In this document: positions 49,970 through 58,626 of the stretch, piece after piece
Position numbering within the stretch: the stretch's first letter is position 1
Layout of the letters: each line of letters opens with the position of its first letter
Assembly (NCBI RefSeq): GCF_000688295.1
Contig: NZ_JHZF01000011.1
Span: 1 to 64,000, forward strand
DNA: 64,000 nt
Reading direction: 5' to 3'
Source of the DNA: Pseudooceanicola nanhaiensis DSM 18065
GTDB lineage: Bacteria; Pseudomonadota; Alphaproteobacteria; Rhodobacterales; Rhodobacteraceae
Notes under the pieces: generated by a model
Seen by the model: the letters and a program-made list of their open reading frames with translations, nothing else
Told to the model about the DNA's origin: nothing
The model's database searches: none
Position numbers and translations under genes: made by a program

Positions 49970-50998
49970 TTACTGCTTCAGCCGGGTCCAGACCTTGTTG
50001 TAGAGGTCCACGACCTCCTGCGGGCAGGGGGTCACGAAGTCCGGGTCGGGCGCGTCCGCCGGCATCACGATCTCGGGCGCCTCGAGCATCTCGGCGTCCA
50101 TGAATTCCTCGGATCCCTTGATGCCGTTCGCGTAGCGCGCGAAGTTCGAGGTCATCGCCGCGTTCTCAGGCTCCATCATGAAGTTGATGAAGAGCTTCGC
50201 GTTCTCGAGGTTCGGCGCGCCCTTCAGCACGGCCACGTTGTCCATCCAGCCGGTGAAGCCTTCCTTCGGATAGGCGTATTTCAGGCTCGGCCGCTGGGCC
50301 CGGGCGCGCATCGCGGCGCCGTTCCAGGTCTGGGACAGGTCGACGTCGCCCGAGGTCAGCTTCTCGATGGTCGAGTAGTCCATCGTCCGCCAGTCGGCCT
50401 TGGCCTTCATCAGCAGCTCCAGCACCTCCTTCATCTCGTCCGGGTTGCCGTTGCAGCGCCCGTAGCCGAGATACCGCAGCCCCGCGTTGATCACGTCGTT
50501 CATGTCGTTGAGCATGTTGATGCGGCCCTTCAGCGGCTCGGGCGCGTCGAACATGAGGGCGAGGGTGTCGATGTCGCCGTCGAACACCTCGGTGTCCACG
50601 GTGAAGGAGGTCGTGCCCCACTGGTAGGGGATCGAGTAGTTCCGCCCCTCGTCCCACCAGACGTCCACCCACTTGGGATCGACGTTGCCGAAGTTCTCCA
50701 TCTCGTTCGGCTTCACCTCTTCGAGCAGGTCCTGCTCGATCATCACCTTCACCATGTAATCGCCCGGCACGACGATGTCGTAGCCGGTGTTCCCGGCCTG
50801 CACCTTGGCGAGCATGGTCTCGTTCGAATCGTAGCCGTCGAGGTTGACGGTCACGTCGAATTCCTTCTCGAACTTCTCTATCATCTCGGGGTTCGTGTAG
50901 TTCCCCCAGTTGTAGATGTTCAGCTCGCCCTCCGCGAGCGCCGCCGAGGCGGTGAGCGCCAGCACCGAGGCCGCGGCAATGGTTGTGTTTCTTTTCAT
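49970..50998 (-). CDS. potD: Polyamine-type ABC transporter substrate-binding protein
   Basis: The product is 342 residues from ATG 50998, with AGGAGAG upstream; an ATG at 51025 overlaps the permease stop and lacks a site. Residues 1-22 are a signal peptide ending SAALAEG. LNIYNWGNYTNPEMIEKFEK and YDIVVPGDYMVKVM are typical of PotD/PotF. The pocket residues Trp, Asp and Glu expected for polyamines are present in WGTTSF and SQTWNGAAM. It gathers substrate in the periplasm for PotABC. The true ligand could be an acylated or related amine. Confidence 0.9.
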   Translation of the reverse strand: MKRNTTIAAASVLALTASAALAEGELNIYNWGNYTNPEMIEKFEKEFDVTVNLDGYDSNETMLAKVQAGNTGYDIVVPGDYMVKVMIEQDLLEEVKPNEMENFGNVDPKWVDVWWDEGRNYSIPYQWGTTSFTVDTEVFDGDIDTLALMFDAPEPLKGRINMLNDMNDVINAGLRYLGYGRCNGNPDEMKEVLELLMKAKADWRTMDYSTIEKLTSGDVDLSQTWNGAAMRARAQRPSLKYAYPKEGFTGWMDNVAVLKGAPNLENAKLFINFMMEPENAAMTSNFARYANGIKGSEEFMDAEMLEAPEIVMPADAPDPDFVTPCPQEVVDLYNKVWTRLKQ

Positions 50999-51021
50999 TG
51001 TCTTACTCTCCTGTTGGGCCG

Positions 51022-51846
51022 TCATTTTTCCATCCGCCGCTGCACGAAGAAGAGCAGGACGACCAGAAGCACCGAGACCCCGACGAGGATCGTCGAGACG
51101 GCATTGATCTCGGGCGTGATACCGCGGCGGATCGCGCCGAGGATGTAGATGGGCAGCGTGGTCTCGCCGGGGCCGGCCACCATCAGCGTGATGATGACGT
51201 CGTCGAGCGAGACGACGAAGGCCAGCATCGCGCCCGCCACGATCCCGGGCATCAGGAGCGGCAGGGTGATGTGCCGGAAGGTCTGCCAGGGCGTCGCGTA
51301 GAGATCGGCGCCCGCCTGCTCCAGCACCAGCGTCATGTCCTCGAGCCGGGCCCGGATCGGCATGAAGGCGAAGGGGATGCAGAAGGCCGTGTGCGCCGCC
51401 ATCAGGTAGCCGATGCCGGTGACGCCCGTCGCGGTCTTGATCAGCGCAAAGAGCGAGAGCGTGGCGATGGCGGTGACGATCTCGGGGATCATCAGCGGCT
51501 GGTTGATGATGCCGTAGGCGAGGCCCTGTCCCCGGAAAGATGCGGTGCGGGTGGTGGCGAGCGCCGCCATGGTCGCGGCGGCGGTCGCGACGACCGTGGC
51601 CACGAAGGCGATCTTCACCGAGACCCAGGTGGCGTTGCGGATCCCGTCGTTCGACAGCGCCGCCTCGTACCAGCGGAACGAGAATTCGGTCCAGCGCACC
51701 ACCGAGCGGTTGTCGTTGAACGAGAAGATGACGAGCACCGCCAGCGGCAGGTAGAGCGCGATGATGCAGAGCCAGGCCACCGTCTTGAAGCCGGGCATCG
51801 CCTTGAGGTCGCGGGCCCTGGGGCCCTTCCGGATCGCCTCAGCCAT
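51022..51846 (-). CDS. potC: Polyamine-type ABC transporter permease (PotC)
   Basis: The product is 274 residues with six membrane helices. The EAA loop, which docks the ATPase, is EQAGADLYATPWQTFRHIT with LPLLMPGI. Its start overlaps potB by eight bases, and its end meets the binding-protein gene. It forms the membrane channel with PotB. Confidence 0.92.
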   Translation of the reverse strand: MAEAIRKGPRARDLKAMPGFKTVAWLCIIALYLPLAVLVIFSFNDNRSVVRWTEFSFRWYEAALSNDGIRNATWVSVKIAFVATVVATAAATMAALATTRTASFRGQGLAYGIINQPLMIPEIVTAIATLSLFALIKTATGVTGIGYLMAAHTAFCIPFAFMPIRARLEDMTLVLEQAGADLYATPWQTFRHITLPLLMPGIVAGAMLAFVVSLDDVIITLMVAGPGETTLPIYILGAIRRGITPEINAVSTILVGVSVLLVVLLFFVQRRMEK

Positions 51847-52765
51847 GGGTGCGCCTCCCTCGGCCGGCGGAGGCCGCGTAGATCAGCAGGACGATGATGA
51901 CGAGCATCATCAGGATCAGCGCCGCGGCCGAGCCGAAGGGCCAGTTGCGCGAGGATCCGAACTGGATCGCGATCATGTTGCCGATCATCAGGCTCTTGCC
52001 GCCGCCCAGGAGCTCCGGCGTGATGTAGGCGCCGAGCCCGGGGATGAAGACGAGGATGCAGCCCGCGATGATGCCGGGCTTGGCCAGCGGCGCGATCACG
52101 TGGCGCAGCACCTTCCAGCGCGAGGCGTAGAGGTCGTAGCCCGCCTCGACCAGCCGGAAGTCGAGCTTCTCGAGGCTGGCGTAGAGCGGCAGCACCATGA
52201 AGGGCAGGTAGGAATAGATCAGCCCGATGAAGACCGCGGTGTCGGTGTAGAGAATGGAGATCGGGCTGTCGATCAACCGCAGCTTCATCAGCGAGATGTT
52301 CACGAAGCCCTCGTCCCGGATGATCAGCAGCATCGCGTAGGTGCGGATCAGCAGGTTCGTCCAGAACGGCAGGGTGATGAGGAACAGCCAGAAATTGCGC
52401 TGGTTGCGGGGCTTCGTCGCGATGAAATAGGCGGTCGGGAAGCCAAGGATCAGCGTGCCGATCATCGCCCCGAAGGCCAGCCCGATGGAGCGCATGAAGA
52501 TCGACAGATAGGCCGGATCGAAGGTCAGTGTGTCGTCGAAGATGTCGCGCTCGAACAGGAACTGGACATAGGCATCGGTCGAGAAGTTCCACACCACGCC
52601 GCCATAGGTGCCGGGTTCGAGGAAGGAATAGACGACGGTGATGCCGAGCGGCAGGATCGAGATCGCGAGGATGATGATCAGCGCGGGGGCGAGCAGCCCG
52701 TAACGGGTCCGGGTGGCGCGCGCCTGGGCCTCGCGGTGCGCGGCGGAGAGGGAGGTCTCGGTCAT
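51839..52765 (-). CDS. potB: Polyamine-type ABC transporter permease (PotB)
   Basis: The product is 308 residues with six membrane helices and a PotB-type EAA loop ([20 protein letters not shown], then [10 protein letters not shown]). The start overlaps the ATPase gene by four bases. The N-terminal 25 residues are cytoplasmic. It pairs with PotC. Confidence 0.92.
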   Translation of the reverse strand: MTETSLSAAHREAQARATRTRYGLLAPALIIILAISILPLGITVVYSFLEPGTYGGVVWNFSTDAYVQFLFERDIFDDTLTFDPAYLSIFMRSIGLAFGAMIGTLILGFPTAYFIATKPRNQRNFWLFLITLPFWTNLLIRTYAMLLIIRDEGFVNISLMKLRLIDSPISILYTDTAVFIGLIYSYLPFMVLPLYASLEKLDFRLVEAGYDLYASRWKVLRHVIAPLAKPGIIAGCILVFIPGLGAYITPELLGGGKSLMIGNMIAIQFGSSRNWPFGSAAALILMMLVIIVLLIYAASAGRGRRTHG

Positions 52766-53880
52766 TCCAGCACCCTCGCGCGGCCGGGCTGGATCGCGAT
52801 GCCGAGGCGCGCGCCCCGGCTCAGGTCGTGCCCGTCGAGGCCGCCGGGCTGGCGCAGCACGAATTCCTCGCCCGAATTGAGCCGCAGGTGCAGGTAGCTG
52901 GCCGCGCCGAAATAGACCACGTTCTCGAGCGTGCCGGTGAGGTCCGCTGTTTCGCCCTGGCCCGCGATCCGGGCGGCCTCGGGGCGGATGGCGACGGCGG
53001 CGGGGCCGGTCTGCGCCATGCCCTCGGCGAGGCGGGCGCTGATCGTGGTGCCGTCCTTCAGCCGGACCTGCGCGGTGCCGCCCCCGGCGCCGGCGATCTC
53101 CCCCTCGAGGATGTTGATGTCGCCGATGAAATCCGCGACGAAGCGGTGCGTGGGGCGTTCGTAGATGTCCTTCGGCGCGCCGATCTGGAGGATCTCGCCC
53201 GAGCGCATCACCGCGATGCGATCGGACATGGTCAGCGCCTCTTCCTGGTCATGGGTGACGAAGACGAAGGTGATCCCGGTCTCGGCCTGCAGGCTCTTGA
53301 GCTCGAGCTGCATGTTCTTGCGCAGCTTCAGGTCGAGCGCCGCGAGCGGCTCGTCCAGCAGCAGCACCTTCGGCTCGGGCGCCAGCGCCCGGGCGAGGGC
53401 GACCCGTTGCTGCTGGCCGCCCGACAGCTGGTCCGTCCGCCGGTTCGCCATCGCCTCGAGCTGGACCAGCGCCAGCATCTTCTCGACCCGTCCCTGCACG
53501 TTGTCCGCGGGCCGGCCCAGCATCTTCAGACCGAAGCCGATGTTCTCGGCCACCGTCATGTGCGGGAAGAGCGCGTAGCTCTGGAAGACCGTGTTCACGG
53601 GGCGCTTGTAGGGCGGCAGCGCGGTGATCTCCTGACCGTCGAGAAGGATCGTGCCGCTCGTCGGCAGTTCGAACCCGGCGATCATCCGCAAGAGCGTGGT
53701 CTTGCCGCAGCCGGAGGGGCCCAGCAGGGTGAAGAACTCGTTCTCGCGGATGTCGATGTCGACGTTCTTCAGGGCGTGGACGGCGTTCTCTCCCGCGCCG
53801 AAGGTCTTCACGAGAGAGCGCGCGCTGATCGCTGCGCGGTCGCTGCGGGTGGATTGTGTCGCGTTGCTGGTTTCTGGCAC
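52762..53880 (-). CDS. potA: Polyamine-type ABC transporter ATP-binding protein (PotA)
   Basis: The product is 372 residues from a GTG start at 53880 with GAGG upstream. Walker A is [12 protein letters not shown], the signature is [15 protein letters not shown], and Walker B is [13 protein letters not shown]. The C-terminal TOBE domain ([14 protein letters not shown]) is typical. It drives import through PotB and PotC. It is first gene of the operon, 77 bases after the LuxR gene, with a CCCC-AAA-GGGG repeat in between (53939-53949) that may be the regulator site. Confidence 0.93.
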   Translation of the reverse strand: MPETSNATQSTRSDRAAISARSLVKTFGAGENAVHALKNVDIDIRENEFFTLLGPSGCGKTTLLRMIAGFELPTSGTILLDGQEITALPPYKRPVNTVFQSYALFPHMTVAENIGFGLKMLGRPADNVQGRVEKMLALVQLEAMANRRTDQLSGGQQQRVALARALAPEPKVLLLDEPLAALDLKLRKNMQLELKSLQAETGITFVFVTHDQEEALTMSDRIAVMRSGEILQIGAPKDIYERPTHRFVADFIGDINILEGEIAGAGGGTAQVRLKDGTTISARLAEGMAQTGPAAVAIRPEAARIAGQGETADLTGTLENVVYFGAASYLHLRLNSGEEFVLRQPGGLDGHDLSRGARLGIAIQPGRARVLE

Positions 53881-53957
53881 CTGGACCTCACGTTGTCGTC
53901 ATCGGAAGGCTAGGAAGTCCGCCGCATGACCGTAAATACCCCAAAGGGGATAGGCCC

Positions 53958-54752
53958 TCAGGCCATGACCGCCCCAAGGAACCTGGCCAGAAGCTCGGAC
54001 TGGGACGAGATCCGCAGCTTCCGGTAGAGATTCTTGCGGTGGATCTTCACCGTGCCGACCGCCGTTCCCGTCACCTCCGAGATCGAGGCGGTCGAATGGC
54101 CGCGCAGGATCAGCGTCGCGATCTCCTGCTCGCGCGCCGTCAGGACGCCCTCGCCGAAGGTGTCGAGCGCCTCGGTGATCGAGGTGGTGACATCCGGCTG
54201 GGGCGGCGGCGGCGGGGCGGGGCGGTCGAAATGCTTGCGCACGAGGGCGGCGATCACCTCGAGCTCGCGCCGCAGAACCGTGACCTCGCGCGACAGGAAC
54301 CGCGGCTCGCCGCCCAGCCGGCCGAGCGACATGAACAGCGCGCTGCGGTCCGGCAGCCGCACGAGGACCGCCAGCTCGTCGGCGAGGTCGATGTTGCCGT
54401 AGTAATGCTTGAAATAGGTCGAGCGGCGGAAGTGGTCCGGTGCCACGTCGCGCAGCCGGAGCACGCTGTCGCCCAGACCCTGCACGAAGGCGTTGTAGAT
54501 CGGGTCGAGCAGGTAGGCCGTGTCGAGATACTGGTCCACGACAAGCTGGCGCCGCTCGGCCCGGACGGTGTCGTAGACATGGCCGGGCCGCCGGTCGAGG
54601 TAGATCCGCGTCAGAAGCGCGCCGTTGAAGGGCACGACGGCATTCACCGCGTTCAGCAGCGCCGGCACGAAATTGGCGGTGTGCAGGGCCGTGATGACGG
54701 GGGCGGGCGAGAAGTCCTTGCGGTCGCGGCGGTCGTCGGTCTCCGGCGCCAT
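53958..54752 (-). CDS. LuxR-family transcriptional regulator
   Basis: The product is 264 residues from ATG 54752. The C-terminal helix-turn-helix is clear (LTAREQEIATLILRGHSTAS, then VGTVKIHRKNLYRKLRI, residues about 200-255). The N-terminal 180 residues form an unknown sensor domain, not a receiver, as no phosphoacceptor Asp pattern is seen. It is directly upstream of the pot operon on the same strand and is the likely activator of that operon. Similar solitary LuxR regulators in this group sit beside amine-transport genes. Confidence 0.85.
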   Translation of the reverse strand: MAPETDDRRDRKDFSPAPVITALHTANFVPALLNAVNAVVPFNGALLTRIYLDRRPGHVYDTVRAERRQLVVDQYLDTAYLLDPIYNAFVQGLGDSVLRLRDVAPDHFRRSTYFKHYYGNIDLADELAVLVRLPDRSALFMSLGRLGGEPRFLSREVTVLRRELEVIAALVRKHFDRPAPPPPPQPDVTTSITEALDTFGEGVLTAREQEIATLILRGHSTASISEVTGTAVGTVKIHRKNLYRKLRISSQSELLARFLGAVMA

Positions 54753-54929
54753 GTCGGTTGCGCTCCCTGCGGAGCGGCGGGCCCCGTCACATGCATGTTT
54801 TCGCAACGATAGGAGGTGGATCCCGCCGTTGCAATTGCGCTGCACGGGTCGAGGGGGCTGCGGCGTCGATTTCGCGTCCCCTGGGGCGAAACTGCCGTGT
54901 TTCCGACGCCCTCCGGACAGGCGCCGGGG

Positions 54930-54952
54930 CCGGGCGGCAGGGAGCCGCCCGG
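54930..54952 (-). terminator. Terminator hairpin after the nuclease gene
   Basis: CCGGGCGGC and GCCGCCCGG make a nine-pair stem with a five-base loop, starting 11 bases past the stop codon of the minus-strand nuclease gene. Confidence 0.6.
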
Positions 54953-54962
54953 CCGGGGCCCG

Positions 54963-57900
54963 TCAGGCGAAGAGGAAGGCGTCGGTCTCGATCCGCAGGA
55001 ACTCGGCCGCCGAGACGGCGAATTCCAGATCGCCCGCCGCCGACAGCTCGACCCGGTCGAAATCGGTGCTGCCCGCAAGATCGGCGAAAACCGTGCCGTT
55101 CACGGGGTTTACCGAGCGTTCCTCGACCAGTGCGCCGTCGTCGTAGAACCGCATCTCCGCTGCGCCCGTGCCCGAGAGATCCCGGAACTCGAACATCACC
55201 GACAGCGCGTCGCCGAGCCCCGCGGCCTCGTCCAGCGAGAAGCTCATCACCTCGCGCCCGTTCACCACGTCGAGCGTGCCGCCGAGGATCGCCTTCAGGC
55301 CCGGCGTCGCGATGCCGAGCCCGTCGCCGGTGCCGGTCAGGAAGACCGGAAGGCGCCCCGGTCCGTCCGCCTCGATGCTGATGCCGGCCTTGCGCACGTC
55401 GATGTCGCGGTCGATCAGCTTGACCCGCTGCGAGGAGACGTCCTCTCCGTCCAGCGAATAGGACAGCCGGTATTTCGGGAAGTCGCCGCCGAAGTCGAGC
55501 CGGGCGAGCTTTGCGTCCGGGGTGAGATCCAGCCCGATGATCATCGGGTCGTGGTCCGACGAGCGGAAGGCGTCCGGGGCGTAGATGTCCGGATTGTCGG
55601 GCTTGAACTCGGTGTTGTAGTCGATCAGCCCGGGCTCGTCGGCATTGATGTGCCAAGGCGCCGCGCCGGTCACCTGTCCGGCAAGGCTGCCCGACCCGAT
55701 GGCGTAATCGAGCGAGCCGTAGGCCTGAACCTGCCCGGCGGTGGCAAGGTCGAGCGGGAAGGCGTAGCTGTAGGCCTCGGGCGCGAGGTTGACGTAATCG
55801 TCCCCGGTCCCGGCGGTGTCGTCGCTGCCCGCGAGAAGGGCGCGGATCGGGTCCTCCATCGCGTAGGCGTTCATGTCCCCGAGGAGCAGCACGTCGCTGT
55901 CGCCCGACCCGGTCGGGTCCGAGGCGATCCAGTCCGCCAGCGCCTCGGCCGCGAGGGTGCGGGTGGTGTTCGCATTGCCCGCGCCGTCGCCCTGATCCTC
56001 GTCACCGGGCGTGCCATCGACAGGCGATCCCTTGGATTTCAGATGGTTGACGACCGCAGTGAATGTGCCGCCGCCGTCGATCTCGCGGAAGCTCTGCGCC
56101 AGCGAGGGGCGCTGGTTGTCGCTGTCGAAGCGCGCATCCACGCTCTTGTCGAGGATCGCCGCATCGCCGATCAGCTGCACCTCGCCCGGCTTGTAGATGA
56201 AGCCCACGGCAATCGCGTCCGAGCCGAGCTGGTCGACACCGGGATCGACATAGGCGTAGGTGCCGGCGCCCATCTCGGCGTTCAGCGCCGCGACCAGCGA
56301 GGCGATGGCGCTCTCGGGCCCGTAGCCGTCGTTCTCGATCTCGATCAGGCCGACGACATCCGCGTCGATGGCCGAGATGGCGGCGACGAGCTTCTCCTGC
56401 TGGCGCAGGAACTCGTCATAGGAGTCGGCCCCGCGCGAGGTGGGGAAGCCGCCGCCCATGCCGTCGCCGTTGAAATAGTTCAGCACGTTGTAGGAGGCGA
56501 CCTTCAGGCTGCCACCGACCTCGGGCGGGGTTTCCTGCCGCGGGTTGGTGTCCTCGAAGACCGGCGCCTCGGTCGGGTTGATGCGATAGTTCTCGTCCCC
56601 GTTGCCGCCGGAGCTGCGGGAATAGCGCACCACGCCGGTCAGCCCGGTCACCGTGTCGCCCGAGCTGAGGCCGTCCGCCGTGCCGTAGGACCCGTCGGGG
56701 TAGGGCAGGGTGAAGGGGTTCTGCACCGTCCGTCCGTCGTCGATGGTGATCGTGTTCCGGACCGCGTTCTCCAGATACGCCTGGAAGCCCGCCTGGTCCG
56801 GCGCGTTCTCCTGCGTGTAGGTCGCGAGGCGCCCGTCGGCATAAAGCCCGATCTCGCCGTAGCGGCTGTAGTCGAAGAGGTCCGCGACCGTCATCGCCTG
56901 CGGCACGTTCACCAGCATCCCCTCGTAGGCTTCGAGGTCCGCGATCACCTGCCCGTCGCCGTTGGTCCGGATGTCCGCGATCGGGAAGGTGATGTCTGCC
57001 GCGGTCGGCAGGACATTCCCGCTGGATTCGATGACGATCTGCGAGGCGTTGATCTGGGTCTCGCCGAAATATTCCGTCGCCGTGCCGATCAGGGTGACGC
57101 GGTCACCGACCTTCACGTCGGTCATGAAGCTGCCCGCGCCCTCGTAGACGAAGATCCCTTCCGAGGTCATGGCGTCGCCGTCGGCATCCGCATCCTCTTC
57201 CTGCAGGTAGAAGCCGCCGAAATTGCGCCCGTCATCCGCGTCGCCGTTCTGGAAGTCGCCGACCACGATGGCCGAGACCTTGACCGTCGCGCCGAAGAAG
57301 GGCGTCGCGTCGGTGCGCCCGAACTGTTCGCCCCATGTCGCGGCGTTGCCCTGGATCTCGTGGATCAGCGTGATCCCGAGGTCGTCGTTCCGGATCGTGC
57401 CGGTCGCGGTCCCGCCTGCGATCGTGCCGCCGACGGGGGCCGAGAGCGTGACGGTGAAATCCTCGTCGCCCTCGTCATCCGTGTCGCCGGTGACGTCGAG
57501 GGTGATCACCTTCTCGCTCTCGCCCGCCGCGAAGCTGACCGTGCCCGAGGGCAGCGCGCCGCCGAAGTCCTGCCCGTCGACATCGCCCGAGACGGTGAAG
57601 TCGACCGAGCCCGCCTCGGAGGTGTCGCCGCCGCGGGAGACGGTGAAGGTGAAGCCGGTGGTGCCGCTGTCGCCCTCGGACTGCACCGCGTCCAGCGCGG
57701 CGACGGAGAAGGTCGGGCCGGTCTCGCCCGGGGCGAAGCTGCCCGCCGGGAAGGGCGTCGCGGCGGTGGCGTTCGTGCTCTCGCCGTCGAGCGCGTTGGT
57801 GCCGGAGAAGGTCCAGTCCGCGGGGTCGAACGTGGCCGAGGGCGTGCTGCCCGGGGCGCGGTAGGCCCAGCCGTCGAGGTAATCCCAGGCCTCGCCGGTG

Positions 57901-58244
57901 CCGTCCGTGTCCGGATCGCCGAAGACATCCGTGACCACGCCGTTCTCGTAGAGCAGGATGGCGTCGTCGCCGTTGATGTTCGCGGCACCGGAGGTGTAGT
58001 CCGGCGCGAAGCCGAAATAGCTGGCGAAGCCGTCCGTCTCCGAGGCGATATAGATCACGTCTCCGGCGCGGGCCGATCCGGCGGGGAGGGTGAACTCCAC
58101 CCCCGTGCTGCCACCGCCGTTGTTCGCGGATTCGAGCCCGTAGACCGAGAGGTCCGGGATGTCGGCCAGAACGGTCAGCTCGATCGCCTTGGGAATCCCG
58201 CCCGTGAGCGGTCCGTCGATGACCCCGGAAATGATGATGGACAT
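54963..58244 (-). CDS. Large secreted ExeM/NucH-type nuclease
   Basis: The product is 1,093 residues from ATG 58244, with GAGGTG upstream. Order: a lamin-tail-like domain (about 1-150), a Calx-beta-like segment (180-290, VSRGGDTSEAGSVDFTVSGD), an OB-like region (300-600), and an endonuclease/exonuclease/phosphatase domain (610-920) with VASYNVLNYF, VVGLIEIENDG, LLGDMNAYAMEDP and SSDHDPMIIGLDL. The last 170 residues are an extra acidic domain. There is no Sec signal, so export is probably by a type I system reading the C-terminus. It would degrade extracellular DNA for phosphate or biofilm release. Confidence 0.88.
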   Translation of the reverse strand: MSIIISGVIDGPLTGGIPKAIELTVLADIPDLSVYGLESANNGGGSTGVEFTLPAGSARAGDVIYIASETDGFASYFGFAPDYTSGAANINGDDAILLYENGVVTDVFGDPDTDGTGEAWDYLDGWAYRAPGSTPSATFDPADWTFSGTNALDGESTNATAATPFPAGSFAPGETGPTFSVAALDAVQSEGDSGTTGFTFTVSRGGDTSEAGSVDFTVSGDVDGQDFGGALPSGTVSFAAGESEKVITLDVTGDTDDEGDEDFTVTLSAPVGGTIAGGTATGTIRNDDLGITLIHEIQGNAATWGEQFGRTDATPFFGATVKVSAIVVGDFQNGDADDGRNFGGFYLQEEDADADGDAMTSEGIFVYEGAGSFMTDVKVGDRVTLIGTATEYFGETQINASQIVIESSGNVLPTAADITFPIADIRTNGDGQVIADLEAYEGMLVNVPQAMTVADLFDYSRYGEIGLYADGRLATYTQENAPDQAGFQAYLENAVRNTITIDDGRTVQNPFTLPYPDGSYGTADGLSSGDTVTGLTGVVRYSRSSGGNGDENYRINPTEAPVFEDTNPRQETPPEVGGSLKVASYNVLNYFNGDGMGGGFPTSRGADSYDEFLRQQEKLVAAISAIDADVVGLIEIENDGYGPESAIASLVAALNAEMGAGTYAYVDPGVDQLGSDAIAVGFIYKPGEVQLIGDAAILDKSVDARFDSDNQRPSLAQSFREIDGGGTFTAVVNHLKSKGSPVDGTPGDEDQGDGAGNANTTRTLAAEALADWIASDPTGSGDSDVLLLGDMNAYAMEDPIRALLAGSDDTAGTGDDYVNLAPEAYSYAFPLDLATAGQVQAYGSLDYAIGSGSLAGQVTGAAPWHINADEPGLIDYNTEFKPDNPDIYAPDAFRSSDHDPMIIGLDLTPDAKLARLDFGGDFPKYRLSYSLDGEDVSSQRVKLIDRDIDVRKAGISIEADGPGRLPVFLTGTGDGLGIATPGLKAILGGTLDVVNGREVMSFSLDEAAGLGDALSVMFEFRDLSGTGAAEMRFYDDGALVEERSVNPVNGTVFADLAGSTDFDRVELSAAGDLEFAVSAAEFLRIETDAFLFA

Positions 58245-58626
58245 GTCTGCACCTCGAATCTGCTGCGAAGAATGATCGGTCGTGCCGGGTCGGGGGCCGG
58301 CGCCTCCTTCGCTGGTAGGGGGCCAACGTCAGAGAATGATGACAGTGGGGCGGAAGGGGGCGGCTCTGGCAAGCCGCGCCGGGCCTGCGATGGGGCCTGC
58401 GGGGCGCGCGTCGGCGTAACTCCGCCCAACCGGGCCGTCGCGGCGGCCGCTTGCCGCGCCGCTGCCCGCGAAACGGACGGGCGCGCCCGCGCCGGAGCCA
58501 GAGCTTTCCGCGCCCCGTGCCCATTTGCCTGTATACTTCCGCCACCGCAGCCTGTATGGCGCCGTTTTCCGCGCGACGCGCGGAGGCCGGTGCATGTCGC
58601 GCCGGAGACATGTGGACCGCGCCCCG
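58245..58626. other. Divergent promoter region, no gene
   Basis: These 380 bases separate the nuclease and helicase genes. Frames are short and antisense-like. I see no strong operator or RNA element. Confidence 0.5.

Noticed and set aside
47162..51148. Plus-strand frame of about 1,300 codons
   Set aside because: It lies antisense to the amidohydrolase, serine hydrolase and binding-protein genes and has the Arg-Gly-His-rich composition of a GC shadow.
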